Source: Bdellovibrionales bacterium
GTDB taxonomy: Bacteria; Myxococcota; XYA12-FULL-58-9; SYDY01
Assembly: GCA_005801425.1 (NCBI GenBank)
Contig: SYDY01000071.1
Location: 1 to 14,496 of the forward strand
Length of the DNA stretch: 14,496 bases
Reading direction: 5' to 3'
This document shows, piece by piece, positions 14,437-14,496 of this stretch. The notes below the pieces were generated by a model that was not told the DNA's origin, did not search any database, and was given only the letters and a program-made list of their open reading frames with translations. Positions within the stretch are counted from its first letter, which is position 1; every line of letters starts with the position of its first letter. Position numbers and translations under genes: made by a program.

Positions 14437-14496
14437 ATTTCGCAACGTCTCGCGTCAATAGCACCAATTCTTAAGGCCCTAAAGTATATACTCCAC

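Overview
The window looks like part of a proteobacterial-type chromosome of moderate GC content. It has divergent LysR control, Shine-Dalgarno-led and overlapping genes, msrA, a DEAD-box RNA helicase, periplasmic-binding and MscS modules, and palindromic intergenic repeats. I cannot name the lineage from sequence alone. No tRNA, rRNA, CRISPR array or transposase gene is visible. The DNA is densely coding, with no gene-free stretch longer than about 200 bases.

Left part (1-1595, minus strand): the N-terminal 189 residues of a DEAD-box helicase running off the edge, then a LysR-type regulator with a CysB-like C-terminal half. The 1596-1716 gap carries two T-N11-A boxes about three helical turns apart, facing the next gene cluster.

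Centre (1717-7609, plus strand): three closely spaced genes. The first fuses a D-2-hydroxyacid-dehydrogenase-like NAD domain (catalytic Arg apparently lost) to an FAD-dependent DAO-type oxidoreductase. The second is an unrecognised 254-residue protein with three DPF-containing repeats. The third, of 932 residues, joins an exported branched-chain-amino-acid-type binding protein, a domain resembling the extracellular domain of pentameric ligand-gated (Cys-loop/Pro-loop) channels, and an MscS pore. This predicted ligand-gated MscS channel is the most unusual object in the window. A simple reading is that LysR controls a small-molecule oxidation and sensing module, but the ligand is unknown.

Middle right (7602-9444): a cupin (minus), a VOC/glyoxalase-fold protein (plus), a cluster of palindromic and tandem repeats, msrA (minus), and the C-terminal part of a GDPD/PI-PLC-like protein (minus).

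Right part (9412-14309, plus strand): a tightly coupled four-gene operon with a tandem nucleotidyltransferase (first domain missing its N-terminus), a family 2 glycosyltransferase, a fusion of a multi-spanning GT-C-like membrane protein to a phosphoribulokinase/uridine-kinase-type P-loop kinase, and a HAD phosphatase. Kinase, phosphatase, nucleotidyltransferase and glycosyltransferases together suggest activation of a sugar (or similar head group) and its transfer to a surface glycan or lipid. The GDPD-like remnant and the truncated nucleotidyltransferase lie head to head, both lacking their N-termini. That is what one junction of an inversion, or a deletion between divergent genes, would leave.

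The last about 190 bases hold a second copy of the palindromic-repeat sequence and a degenerate 25-base direct repeat, but no gene.
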